From Fibrobacteria bacterium (GTDB lineage Bacteria; Fibrobacterota; Fibrobacteria; UBA5070), in NCBI GenBank assembly GCA_020633825.1, contig JACKCV010000010.1, forward strand, positions 1-32,836: 32,836 nucleotides of DNA, in the 5' to 3' direction. Below, piece after piece: positions 26,228 to 32,836 of this stretch. A model generated the notes under the pieces. That model had not been told where the DNA came from. It made no database searches and saw nothing but the letters and a program-made list of their open reading frames with translations. Numbering within the stretch: position 1 is the stretch's first letter; every line of letters starts with the position of its first letter. Position numbers and translations under genes: made by a program.

Positions 26228-26854
26228 ATGCCCTGGAAGGAACGATTTGGAGTGGGAGGGTCGGCCTCCCGGCTGGAATCGCTGATCGCCCAGCGTTCGA
26301 GCGCGGCACCGGAGGAGAAGGAGCGGCTCGACCGTCGGATCTGGGATCTGTTCGGCGAGACCTGGACCATCATGTTCACCGACCTGGCAGGCTTCTCCCG
26401 GCAGGTGGCGCGCTTCGGAATCATCCATTTCCTCCAGACCATCTACGAGTCGGAGAAGCTTCTGTTTCCCGTCATCGAGGCCCACGACGGCATCGTCCTC
26501 AAAGTCGAGGGCGATTCCTTCATGGTGTTGTTCCGCAATCCCCACAAGGCGCTCCAAGCCGCCCAGGCGATGAACGAAGTCCTCGACGAGTGGAACACCG
26601 AACGGCCCCACGAAGAACTTGTTCTGCTCTGCCTGGGGTTGGGGTATGGACGGGTTCTTCGGATCGGGGATCACGACGTGTTCGGCTCGGAAGTGAATGC
26701 CGCCTCCAAGCTCGGGGAAGACGAGGCGCGAGCCGGGGAAATCCTCGCCACCGATGCCTTCGTGAAGGAAGTCGGTTTGCCTCCCGAACGGCTGGAAGCC
26801 TTGGCCAAGGCTCCGCCTGGAGCCGATCGGGCCTGGAGAATCGTCGGGGCCTGA
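26228..26854 (+). CDS. Soluble class III adenylate/guanylate cyclase
   Basis: A 208-residue protein made of one class III cyclase homology domain, with no membrane segment or sensor domain. Metal-binding Asp residues are D52 in FTDLAGFS and D96 in KVEGDS. The substrate-reading Lys and Asp of adenylate cyclases have counterparts in K92 and D150 (DVFG). The transition-state pair is N157 but K161 in VNAASKL, where Arg is usual. Activity may therefore be reduced or altered. The domain works as a homodimer in the family. ATG 26228 is preferred; an ATG at 26135 is in frame but has a poorly spaced Shine-Dalgarno and adds residues unlike the family. It converges on flagellin. Confidence 0.85.
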   Translation: MPWKERFGVGGSASRLESLIAQRSSAAPEEKERLDRRIWDLFGETWTIMFTDLAGFSRQVARFGIIHFLQTIYESEKLLFPVIEAHDGIVLKVEGDSFMVLFRNPHKALQAAQAMNEVLDEWNTERPHEELVLLCLGLGYGRVLRIGDHDVFGSEVNAASKLGEDEARAGEILATDAFVKEVGLPPERLEALAKAPPGADRAWRIVGA

Positions 26855-26870
26855 TTCTTTCGCGAACCCG

Positions 26871-26903
26871 GACATCCACCGGGAACGACTCCCGGTGGAC
26901 GTC
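26871..26903. terminator. Strong 13-bp hairpin between convergent genes, no T-tract
   Basis: GACATCCACCGGG (26871-26883) pairs with CCCGGTGGACGTC (26891-26903) with one mismatch, around loop AACGACT. It fills most of the 59-base gap between the stops of the cyclase and flagellin. It should stop or protect both transcripts, but no T-run follows on either strand. Confidence 0.6.
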
Positions 26904-26913
26904 GGGGAGAGCG

Positions 26914-27726
26914 TCAGCGCAGCAGTCCCAGAAGACCGGAATTGCCCTGGTTGGCTTGCGCGAGCATGGCCAGGGACGATTGCTGCAGGATGGAATCGCG
27001 GAGGTTGTTGGTGGTTTCCTGAGCGAAGTTGGTATCCCGGATGCGGCTGTCGGCATCGGTGATGTTGGCGATGGAGTTGCCCAGGTTGTTGATGGTGGAA
27101 TCGAGCCGATTCATGGCGGCCCCGAAATTGGAGCGCAGCCCCAGCACGGACTTCATGGCCTCGTCGATGCTCGACATGGCGCCTTGGGCACCCTGCTGCG
27201 AACCGATATCCCCCAGGTTGAGGTCGCCGGAAAGGTCGACATCGCTGCGGAAGCTGATGGTGCTGGCTCCATCGGGACTCGAGGCGACCTGGAACGAAAC
27301 GCCCGAGCCTCCCGAGGTCAGGAGGTTCTGCCCGTTGAAAGTGGTCCCTTGGGCGATCCTTCCGATTTCATCTCGCAAGGAGTTGTATTCCTTGGCCATG
27401 GCGGCGCGGTCGGTGGCGTTGTAGGTGCCATTGGACGACTGCAATGCCAGTTCCCGCATCCGCTGCAGGGAGTCGGAGATCTGCTGCCCCCCCGAATCGG
27501 CCACTTGAAGCATGCCGAGCCCGTCGTAGGCGTTGCGCTGGGCCATCTGGTTTTCGCGAATGATGGACCGGAGACCTTCGGAAACGGACAGACCGGCGGC
27601 ATCGTCGCTGGCCCGGTTGATCCGGAGTGCGGTGGCGAGTTTCTCGAGGGATTTGGTCCGAGAGGAACTCAGCGACGACAGGGTGTTCTGGATCCTTGTC
27701 GAGCTTTCGTTGTTGAACACTTTCAT
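26914..27726 (-). CDS. Flagellin, short D0/D1-only form
   Basis: Flagellin subunits are exported by the flagellar type III system and polymerise into the filament. This one is 270 residues, so it holds little more than the conserved D0/D1 helices with a short middle (about 140-185). Conserved parts are SLEKLATALRINRASDDAAGLSVSE, LQRMRELALQSSNGT and the C-terminal NITDADSRIRDTNFAQE, ending with ANQGNSGLLGLLR. The LQRMRELALQ stretch matches the D1 region recognised by TLR5 in Salmonella flagellin. AGGAGGT lies at ideal spacing before ATG 27726. No other flagellar gene is in the window. Its upstream region has a sigma-28-like site. The N-terminus (MKVFNNESSTRIQ) differs from the common INxN start. 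Confidence 0.96.
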   Translation of the reverse strand: MKVFNNESSTRIQNTLSSLSSSRTKSLEKLATALRINRASDDAAGLSVSEGLRSIIRENQMAQRNAYDGLGMLQVADSGGQQISDSLQRMRELALQSSNGTYNATDRAAMAKEYNSLRDEIGRIAQGTTFNGQNLLTSGGSGVSFQVASSPDGASTISFRSDVDLSGDLNLGDIGSQQGAQGAMSSIDEAMKSVLGLRSNFGAAMNRLDSTINNLGNSIANITDADSRIRDTNFAQETTNNLRDSILQQSSLAMLAQANQGNSGLLGLLR

Positions 27727-27836
27727 GGCGACCACCTCCTTGTGGTGTACCGAAACACGCGGGATGCCTCCATGCTTCCCTCCCATGCCACCCTTGCCGG
27801 AATCCGAAAACCCCAGGGCAGACTTCTCCAACTCGC

Positions 27837-27864
27837 TTTTCGGCAATCTCCCGGAGAATCTTGA
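27837..27864 (-). promoter_or_regulatory. Sigma-28-like flagellin promoter
   Basis: On the minus strand TCAAGATT (27864-27857), a 12-base spacer and GCCGAAAA (27844-27837) resemble the flagellar sigma-28 consensus TAAAGTTT-N11-GCCGATAA. It is about 110 bases from the flagellin ATG. A second GCCGAAAA lies about 44 bases upstream without a matching -35. Confidence 0.4.
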
Positions 27865-27922
27865 GAGGTTTTTCAAACTTTTTTCGGCATTCCCGGTTTT
27901 GATGCGACGGAAAGGGATTCCT

Positions 27923-27939
27923 CCCCCCACCAAGGGGGG
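27923..27939. terminator. C6/G6 hairpin after the beta-helix gene
   Basis: CCCCCC (27923-27928) and GGGGGG (27934-27939) can pair around ACCAA, 18 bases past the beta-helix stop on the minus strand. There is no T-run. It might end or protect the beta-helix transcript before the flagellin promoter. Confidence 0.35.
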
Positions 27940-27957
27940 GGCAGAACCTCGTCCGCC

Positions 27958-29769
27958 TCAAGGAGCGGAGGGCTTGGAGCCGTCCATCAAGTGCCCTTTC
28001 GCTTCGATGTCCTTTCCGGTGAAGCGCAGCCCCCGAGGCTTCGAAGGGGTGGAGGAAGGTTTGGAATCGACCGCGACGGATTCCCTCTGGAGTCGTTTCC
28101 GAAGTTGGTCGGCGTACAGGGAGGCGGGCTGGAGGGTGGCCCCGGCGCCTTCCCCTTCCACCAGGTCCACCGGGGCGGTCTTGGCTCCCGATCCGGCCGA
28201 GGTCTCGGAGGTATCCACCTTGGTCACCGTGCCTTTGGTTCCCACCACATACCCGTACCGGGATTGCTGGGTGTGGATCAGCCAGGCATCGTTCCCGCGC
28301 CCTTCCGTGTTCCAGAAGACGGAATGGGCCGCCGTGAGGTTGTGCTTGGGAACGGATCCGTAGGGGCGGTAGGCCGCCTGGAAATTGCTGTTCTCGGCCA
28401 GGCAGTTGTCGAAGAGGTTGGAGTGGCTGAAGTGCATGTGGTGGTCGTTTCCCCGACCGGCGGTCTTTTCCTCGCCCGTGGCTCCGGTCTGCAGTCCTCC
28501 GTCCTGGTCGTGCACTCGCAGGAAGACGTTCCCCGAGGCGATCATGTGGGACAGGACGAATCCGTGGCGGCAATGGGTGGAGCGGGAATCTCGGAGGAGG
28601 TTTTCGTTCCCCATCACGCGATACCCGTATCCGTTGCCTCCCCCTCCTCCGTACTGCGGTCTCTGCAGGTGGCAGGAATCGATGGTGATCCCGCGCGTCT
28701 GAAGGAGGTGGATCCCGTTGGAGAGGAAATGGGACGTGGAGGTGTTGGCCGAATCGCGGAAGGATTCCACCCCGCGGATCCAGCCGTCGTGCACGCGGTC
28801 GAACCGCACCAGCCAGGAGTCGTGGGCGTCCCAGGCGCCGGTTCCCTTCGTGTCCCAGTCCTCTTCGCTCCACCCGTCGGGCGAGGGATGTTGCACGTTG
28901 CCCAGCGACAGGTGCTCCAGGCCCACCTCCTCCAGGGAGGGAGGGGCCGCGTAGACCATGGCCGAGTCGCGCGTCCACAGGGCGTAGCGCAGAGGCGCGT
29001 CGAGGAGCAGGGTCCGGGAAGCGGAATCGATCGACTCGATGCGTCGCAGGTAGTTGAGGCCGCTGAACGCGGCGCTGTACCCCGCCCACGAGGTCTCGCG
29101 GTGGTCTGCGATCCACGCTTCGGTCATTTTTTGACGCACCACCACCCAGTCGCCGGCGACGAAGCGCGAGGGATCCTCGACGGGGACTTCGCGGGTGGGG
29201 GAGGGGAGATCCCGGCGCACCAGGGTCCTCGAACGGGGGATGACGTGCCAGTCCGTTCCCGCGGCGGGAGCGAATTCGAGGACCACGCAGCCACGCATGG
29301 TGGTGGTCGTGTTGAGGAGGAACGTCCGTTCCGCGCCCGCGCCTCGCACCACCACTCCCGAGAGGGAGACCTTCAAGACCGAGCGGGCCCCGGCCGGGAG
29401 CGACACCCGGTAGGTTCCCTCGGGGAGGAACACCACTCCACCGCCAGCCGCCTGGGCGGAATCGATGGCCCTCTGGATGGCCGAGGTCGCATCCTGCTTG
29501 CCCGAGGGGTCGGCGAGGAAAGGAGCCTGGGAAACGTCGAAGACGGGCCCCGACACCTCCGGCAAGGGGACTTCCCCGCGGTGATACCCCGCATAGGAGA
29601 AGTCCTGCAGGAAGGCATCTTCGTAGAAGGACTTCCCGGTGGGAGGGCTCCAGTCCTCGGGATAGAGGGCGCTGCGCCACGCCTCTCCCGCCAGGGGAAG
29701 ACTCAGGATCAAACCAGCCGCGACTTCCATCCGCACATCGACCTCCACCATAGGGGACATTCCCGCCAT
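27958..29769 (-). CDS. Secreted right-handed beta-helix protein (pectate_lyase_3-like)
   Basis: A 603-residue predicted secreted protein. The region DVSQAPFLADPSGKQDATSAIQRAIDSAQAAGGGVVFLPEGTYRVS matches the start of Pectate_lyase_3-type parallel beta-helices found in polysaccharide lyases, GH28 relatives and surface adhesins. The following G/N-rich strands (RGITIDSCHLQRPQYGGGGGNGYGYRV) fit helix coils. Catalytic residues cannot be assigned, so lyase activity is not shown. A hydrophobic signal-like stretch (VAAGLILSLPLAG) is near the N-terminus. The start is uncertain: ATG 29769 has GGAG nine bases upstream, while ATGs 29751 and 29730 would place the signal peptide closer to the start. The C-terminal part is Ser/Lys-rich. 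It follows the alkC gene on the same strand by 154 bases in which I see no clear site. Confidence 0.82.
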   Translation of the reverse strand: MAGMSPMVEVDVRMEVAAGLILSLPLAGEAWRSALYPEDWSPPTGKSFYEDAFLQDFSYAGYHRGEVPLPEVSGPVFDVSQAPFLADPSGKQDATSAIQRAIDSAQAAGGGVVFLPEGTYRVSLPAGARSVLKVSLSGVVVRGAGAERTFLLNTTTTMRGCVVLEFAPAAGTDWHVIPRSRTLVRRDLPSPTREVPVEDPSRFVAGDWVVVRQKMTEAWIADHRETSWAGYSAAFSGLNYLRRIESIDSASRTLLLDAPLRYALWTRDSAMVYAAPPSLEEVGLEHLSLGNVQHPSPDGWSEEDWDTKGTGAWDAHDSWLVRFDRVHDGWIRGVESFRDSANTSTSHFLSNGIHLLQTRGITIDSCHLQRPQYGGGGGNGYGYRVMGNENLLRDSRSTHCRHGFVLSHMIASGNVFLRVHDQDGGLQTGATGEEKTAGRGNDHHMHFSHSNLFDNCLAENSNFQAAYRPYGSVPKHNLTAAHSVFWNTEGRGNDAWLIHTQQSRYGYVVGTKGTVTKVDTSETSAGSGAKTAPVDLVEGEGAGATLQPASLYADQLRKRLQRESVAVDSKPSSTPSKPRGLRFTGKDIEAKGHLMDGSKPSAP

Positions 29770-29923
29770 CAGCTTAATCTCCGCAGGTCCCAGTGGGAGC
29801 GGGGTTTGCAACGGTATTCGAAGACGGGACGTTCTCCGGGGGAGGCGAAGGTTCGAGAGGTCCAGGGTGGGTTTCGAGATGGACCCGCGATGGCACCGGC
29901 GCTTTTGGATGGGCCGAGGCGGT

Positions 29924-31036
29924 TCAAGGCCGAAGGGTGAAGCTCCCCAACAGGTGCGGGACGCCGTTGATGAGAGCAAACACGGTGTGCCGTCCCGGAT
30001 GGTGGGTGCGGGTGGTCATTTCCCGGAAGGAAAGCTGGGCCTGCAGGGTTTCGCGGGATCCGGCCCCGAGGGTGAGACGCCGCAATTTGAACACCCGAGG
30101 GCGCTGGGTTCCATTGGCCTTCATGGCGTCGAGACGGAGGTCGACCAGAAGATCCTGCGATCGGGGGGAGGGATTCTCGATGGAGAAGGTGACCTTCGTG
30201 GATTCGCCTCGCCGAGGGGAACGGGGATGGAAACTCCCCGGGGAGACCTCGACTTGGGCCGTGTCGCCGTAGCCGATCAGGTCGAGGGCCTCGGGGTGAC
30301 CTGCCTTGATGAAGGTCCGCAGGGCGTGTTCGAGCATCTTGCGCCGGTCGGTCGAACCGTTCGGCCACCAGGCCCGCGCGGTGTCGAACAGGACGCGCGG
30401 GTGATCCTTGCCGATGTCGGCGAGGTGGTTGGCCACGGAACGTCGGACATAGGGATGCGGGTCGTCCTTCAAGGTCTCCAGGAGCGGAAGGGCGAGGCTG
30501 GGGTCTTGCTGGAATTCCCGCAGTCGCGAGGCCCAGGGCAAGCGAGGACGCGTTCCCTCAGAGACCAGTCGTCGGACATGGGGACTGGGGTCGCGGGTCC
30601 AGATCGACAATCGGGCCATCGTCCGATCACGGTGGTGCTGCAGGTAGGGGCGGATGCAGAATTCGGCGGTGAAACGGCGGGTGAGCCCGTGCATCGCGTC
30701 CAGGGCTTCCTCGGGGAACTCCAGGCCGAACCGAGCGAGGAAGAACGAGAAAGGAAGGTGCCGGAAGGGGGTCATGCCATTGCCTTCCGTCTTTTCCAGC
30801 TCCGGTCCGAGGGTTTTTCCCAGGGACGCGGCCAGGACGGGGAAGGGGAGGCGGGAGGCTTCCCGCAAGGCCTCCGCCACACGCTCGCCGCGCGCCATCA
30901 GTTCCAGGCGATCCCAGCCGTTTCCCGCGCGCTCGAGGAAGGAGACCTCGTCGAAGGAAGGGAGATCGGCCGCGAGTCGGTGCGAGAGATCCTCGACCAA
31001 GGAGAAGGGGAGGGAGTTCTTGAGAGGTTCGGCCAT
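29924..31036 (-). CDS. AlkC-type DNA alkylation repair glycosylase with C-terminal Ig-like domain
   Basis: A 370-residue HEAT-like repeat protein. MAEPLKNSLPFSLVEDLSHRL is the usual AlkC N-terminus. Repeats such as WTRDPSPHVRRLVSEGTRPRLPW, DDPHPYVRRSVANHLADIGKDHP and ALRTFIKAGHPEALDLIGYG match the AlkC/AlkD superfamily, which removes bulky 3-methyl bases without flipping them out. Residues about 250-370 look like the beta-rich Ig-like domain of the longer AlkC proteins, ending with TTRTHHPGRHTVFALINGVPHLLGSFTL. The start is ATG 31036 by family length; no strong Shine-Dalgarno is present. It is divergent from the TPR gene. Confidence 0.9.
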   Translation of the reverse strand: MAEPLKNSLPFSLVEDLSHRLAADLPSFDEVSFLERAGNGWDRLELMARGERVAEALREASRLPFPVLAASLGKTLGPELEKTEGNGMTPFRHLPFSFFLARFGLEFPEEALDAMHGLTRRFTAEFCIRPYLQHHRDRTMARLSIWTRDPSPHVRRLVSEGTRPRLPWASRLREFQQDPSLALPLLETLKDDPHPYVRRSVANHLADIGKDHPRVLFDTARAWWPNGSTDRRKMLEHALRTFIKAGHPEALDLIGYGDTAQVEVSPGSFHPRSPRRGESTKVTFSIENPSPRSQDLLVDLRLDAMKANGTQRPRVFKLRRLTLGAGSRETLQAQLSFREMTTRTHHPGRHTVFALINGVPHLLGSFTLRP

Positions 31037-31171
31037 GGATCGGGGAAGATCGAAAAATGGAGGTGCGGCGGGTAGCTTCCGGCGGCCCCGACAAATCTCC
31101 TGTGGGGGGGGATACCGGGAGGAAAGTCGGGAGGGTACACCAAGCAGAGGGCCGGGAGAACCGACAGGATC

Positions 31172-31177
31172 TAGGTT
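31172..31177 (+). promoter_or_regulatory. Candidate -10 element before the TPR gene
   Basis: TAGGTT followed by GGG lies 87 bases before the TPR gene ATG. The rest of the 228-base divergent gap (31037-31264) shows a G-run near 31105 but no terminator, dyad or alkC promoter I can defend. Confidence 0.3.
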
Positions 31178-31264
31178 GGGATCACCCGATCTTTGTTCCT
31201 TGTTCGGCTCCCCCCAGGACCGATTCGACGCAGGGCCTTCGCATCCAACCCCGGACCGACCGAC

Positions 31265-32311
31265 ATGAAACCATTTCCGATCGCCCTCTCCCTCCTTTTG
31301 GTCCATGGAGCGTTTGCCGATGAGGACGGTTCCCGGTTCCTTCCTTTGCCGGAAATCCTCCGGGTGATCGACACCAGTGCGGTGAAGTACAGCATCGAAA
31401 AACGGGACGGGGGCGTGTTCGACGTCCGGGTACCCCAGCGACCGCAGGTGCAGACCCTCGATCCTTCCTGGCATCTGGTCACGACAGCCGAAGGAGCGGT
31501 ATCCCTCGACACCTTCGTCGTTGTTCCCGCGGCTCGTCCCTACCTGCGGCGCGCGGAGGAAGCGGTGGGTGCCATGGCATGGGATTCGGCCCTGGTCCAG
31601 TACCGGAAGGCGTGGGACCTCGACACCACCAACGCCAAGATCCTGACCTGGATCGGCAATTCGTACTTCCAGGTGGGCCAGTTGGATTCGGCCCGGCGGT
31701 GGTTGGAGCGGGCGGTGGACCGGAATCCCATCGACTACCAGGCGTACTTCTTCCTCTCGGACCTCGCTCTGGAACAGGGGGACCGCGTCCGGGCGCGGCG
31801 CGAATTCGCCCGAGCCCTGTTGTTCGCGCGCGACAACATGAACCTGCGTCGCTTCGGATTCCGGTTGCTCGACCCCGACGGCTTGGAGGTCTCCGATGGA
31901 CCGTTCCGCTTCGGGGCCGAGGTTTCGGGATCGGGAGCCCACGGGGTGTCCGTGGGCTTTTCCGAATTTTCCGACGCGCCCTTCGGATGCACGCTGGCGG
32001 CGCTTCGGTACGATCCGGCCTTCGAGGGATTCCGCGCCTCCGATCCCTCCGGTCTGTTGACCCTGTTCAATGCGGTGCTGAACCAGGCGGTGCGCACCAA
32101 GATCCTGGTGATGGGGTCCGATTCCACCGAGGTCACCCCCACGCGGAGGATCCTCGCGGATTTGCTGGATCACGACCTCCTGTTCGCCGCCGTCTGGTGG
32201 GAGTTCTCTTCCACGAACTCCCCGGTGGCCATCGCCGTGGCACCTCCGCCCTTGCGCGAGCAGGCGCTGCGCTACATCGAGGAATACCTGATCCGCCCTT
32301 CCGGGGGATGA
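31265..32311 (+). CDS. Secreted TPR-repeat protein, function unknown
   Basis: A 348-residue protein with a signal peptide (MKPFPIALSLLLVHGAFA, cleavage before DEDG). About three tetratricopeptide repeats lie near residues 95-200: MAWDSALVQYRKAWDLD, LTWIGNSYFQVGQLDSARRWLERAV and AYFFLSDLALEQGDRVRARREFARAL. TPRs mediate protein-protein contacts. The C-terminal 150 residues are not recognised; they contain FGAEVSGSGAHGVSVGFSEF and a mostly helical end. There is no lipobox, so it is probably periplasmic. ATG 31265 was chosen because the signal peptide begins there. It converges on the redoxin gene. Confidence 0.8.
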   Translation: MKPFPIALSLLLVHGAFADEDGSRFLPLPEILRVIDTSAVKYSIEKRDGGVFDVRVPQRPQVQTLDPSWHLVTTAEGAVSLDTFVVVPAARPYLRRAEEAVGAMAWDSALVQYRKAWDLDTTNAKILTWIGNSYFQVGQLDSARRWLERAVDRNPIDYQAYFFLSDLALEQGDRVRARREFARALLFARDNMNLRRFGFRLLDPDGLEVSDGPFRFGAEVSGSGAHGVSVGFSEFSDAPFGCTLAALRYDPAFEGFRASDPSGLLTLFNAVLNQAVRTKILVMGSDSTEVTPTRRILADLLDHDLLFAAVWWEFSSTNSPVAIAVAPPPLREQALRYIEEYLIRPSGG

Positions 32312-32317
32312 GTCCGA

Positions 32318-32343
32318 CCGGGCAGGACGGATTCCGTGCCCGG
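32318..32343. terminator. GC hairpin between convergent genes, no T-tract
   Basis: CCGGGCA (32318-32324) pairs with TGCCCGG (32337-32343), with CGG/CCG nested inside. It lies seven bases past the TPR stop in the 111-base gap before the redoxin stop. No T-run follows. Confidence 0.4.
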
Positions 32344-32422
32344 GGTCGAACCGGACGAATCGGGACCTCGTCGGGACGGAATGCGTCGAGCGCGGCGAGG
32401 GGAAGGGCTCTTCGGAAGGGCT

Positions 32423-32836
32423 TCAGCGGTCCCGAGCAGGACCGGAGTGCGCGGGCTCTCCGGAGGCGTGCCGGTCGAAGGCCGCGAGGTAGTCCTCGGG
32501 TTCGGGCCGGATCCGGTAGGAATCGGTCTGGTCGTCGTGGAAGACGATTCCCTTTTCGTCCAGGAGGATGGGGGTGGGCAGGACGGTATCGGGGTCGTAG
32601 CCCAGGACTTCCATTCCCAGCGGGACGCCGCCCGCGTCCAGGATCCCCAAGGCGCGCGCCGCGGCCAGATCCTCGTCGATCCAGAATTCCATGGGAGCGT
32701 CGAAGCGTTCGGCCAGGGATGCCGTGTGTTCGGCGGATTGGGGAGAGACCAGCACCACGCGGATGCCGCGCTCCTGCAAGGCTCGGTAGTTCCGCGCGAG
32801 ATCCTTGACCTGGGTGACGCACAGCGGGCACCAGTT
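32423..32836 (-). CDS. Redoxin (AhpC/TSA family), 5' end cut off
   Basis: The last 137 codons of a thiol-dependent peroxidase-like protein. The frame is open to the window edge, where it reads NWCPLCVTQV, so the CxxC redox motif is just inside the window and the start lies beyond it. The thioredoxin-fold body continues with GIRVVLVSPQSAEHTA and TPILLDEKGIVFHDD. Such proteins reduce peroxides or disulfides using an external thiol donor. The subfamily cannot be settled without the N-terminus. It converges on the TPR gene. Confidence 0.85.
   Translation of the reverse strand, partial: NWCPLCVTQVKDLARNYRALQERGIRVVLVSPQSAEHTASLAERFDAPMEFWIDEDLAAARALGILDAGGVPLGMEVLGYDPDTVLPTPILLDEKGIVFHDDQTDSYRIRPEPEDYLAAFDRHASGEPAHSGPARDR

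Overview
This is a GC-rich, gene-dense chromosomal stretch from a Gram-negative (diderm) bacterium. It carries export to the periplasm or outer surface (SecA, a lipoprotein, a Tat-signal protein, an alpha-2-macroglobulin), peptidoglycan metabolism, respiration and a flagellin. The long SecA with an insertion in its motor and a C-terminal zinc motif, the five-helix b558-type SdhC, and the large secreted repeat and beta-helix proteins would suit the FCB group, for example a Fibrobacterota-like lineage. That placement is an inference, because the window has no rRNA. I see no tRNA, rRNA, CRISPR array, insertion sequence or phage gene. All gaps between genes are shorter than about 235 bases.

Layout. 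26-4253 (minus): a glycosyltransferase upstream of secA. 4407-7361 (plus): a large lipoprotein with repeated Ca-binding-like PKD motifs. 7445-9755 (plus): a tightly overlapping operon of PduO-type cob(I)alamin adenosyltransferase, BtuC/FecCD permease and BtuD/FecE ATPase, probably for corrinoid uptake and activation. 9916-15433 (minus): CHASE hybrid histidine kinase, aroA, a penicillin-binding transpeptidase overlapping aroA by four bases, and a small YecH-type metal-binding protein. 15544-16341 (plus): an isolated sdhC closed by a clear terminator. 16505-21085 (plus): a 1526-residue alpha-2-macroglobulin with an intact thioester. 21216-22091 (minus): metF. 22239-24688 (plus): Tat-exported beta-carbonic anhydrase, a small nitrogen-fixation-type DUF683 protein, a 12-codon leader ORF coupled to an EamA membrane protein, and an alpha/beta hydrolase. 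24796-26001 (minus): a sulfide:quinone oxidoreductase. 26228-26854 (plus): a class III nucleotide cyclase. 26914-31036 (minus): flagellin, a secreted beta-helix protein and AlkC-type DNA glycosylase. 31265-32311 (plus): a secreted TPR protein. 32423-32836 (minus): a redoxin cut by the window end.

Most genes are ordinary housekeeping or envelope genes and I do not see one coherent new multigene system. The points most worth a second look are regulatory or architectural. They are the coupled leader ORF before EamA, strong GC hairpins without T-tracts at convergent junctions, -10-like hexamers directly against start codons of genes lacking a Shine-Dalgarno (possible leaderless mRNAs), the repeated half-sites around yecH, the 12-bp hairpin at the predicted 5' end of the cobalamin operon, the orphan DUF683 gene, and the bait-like segment of the alpha-2-macroglobulin.
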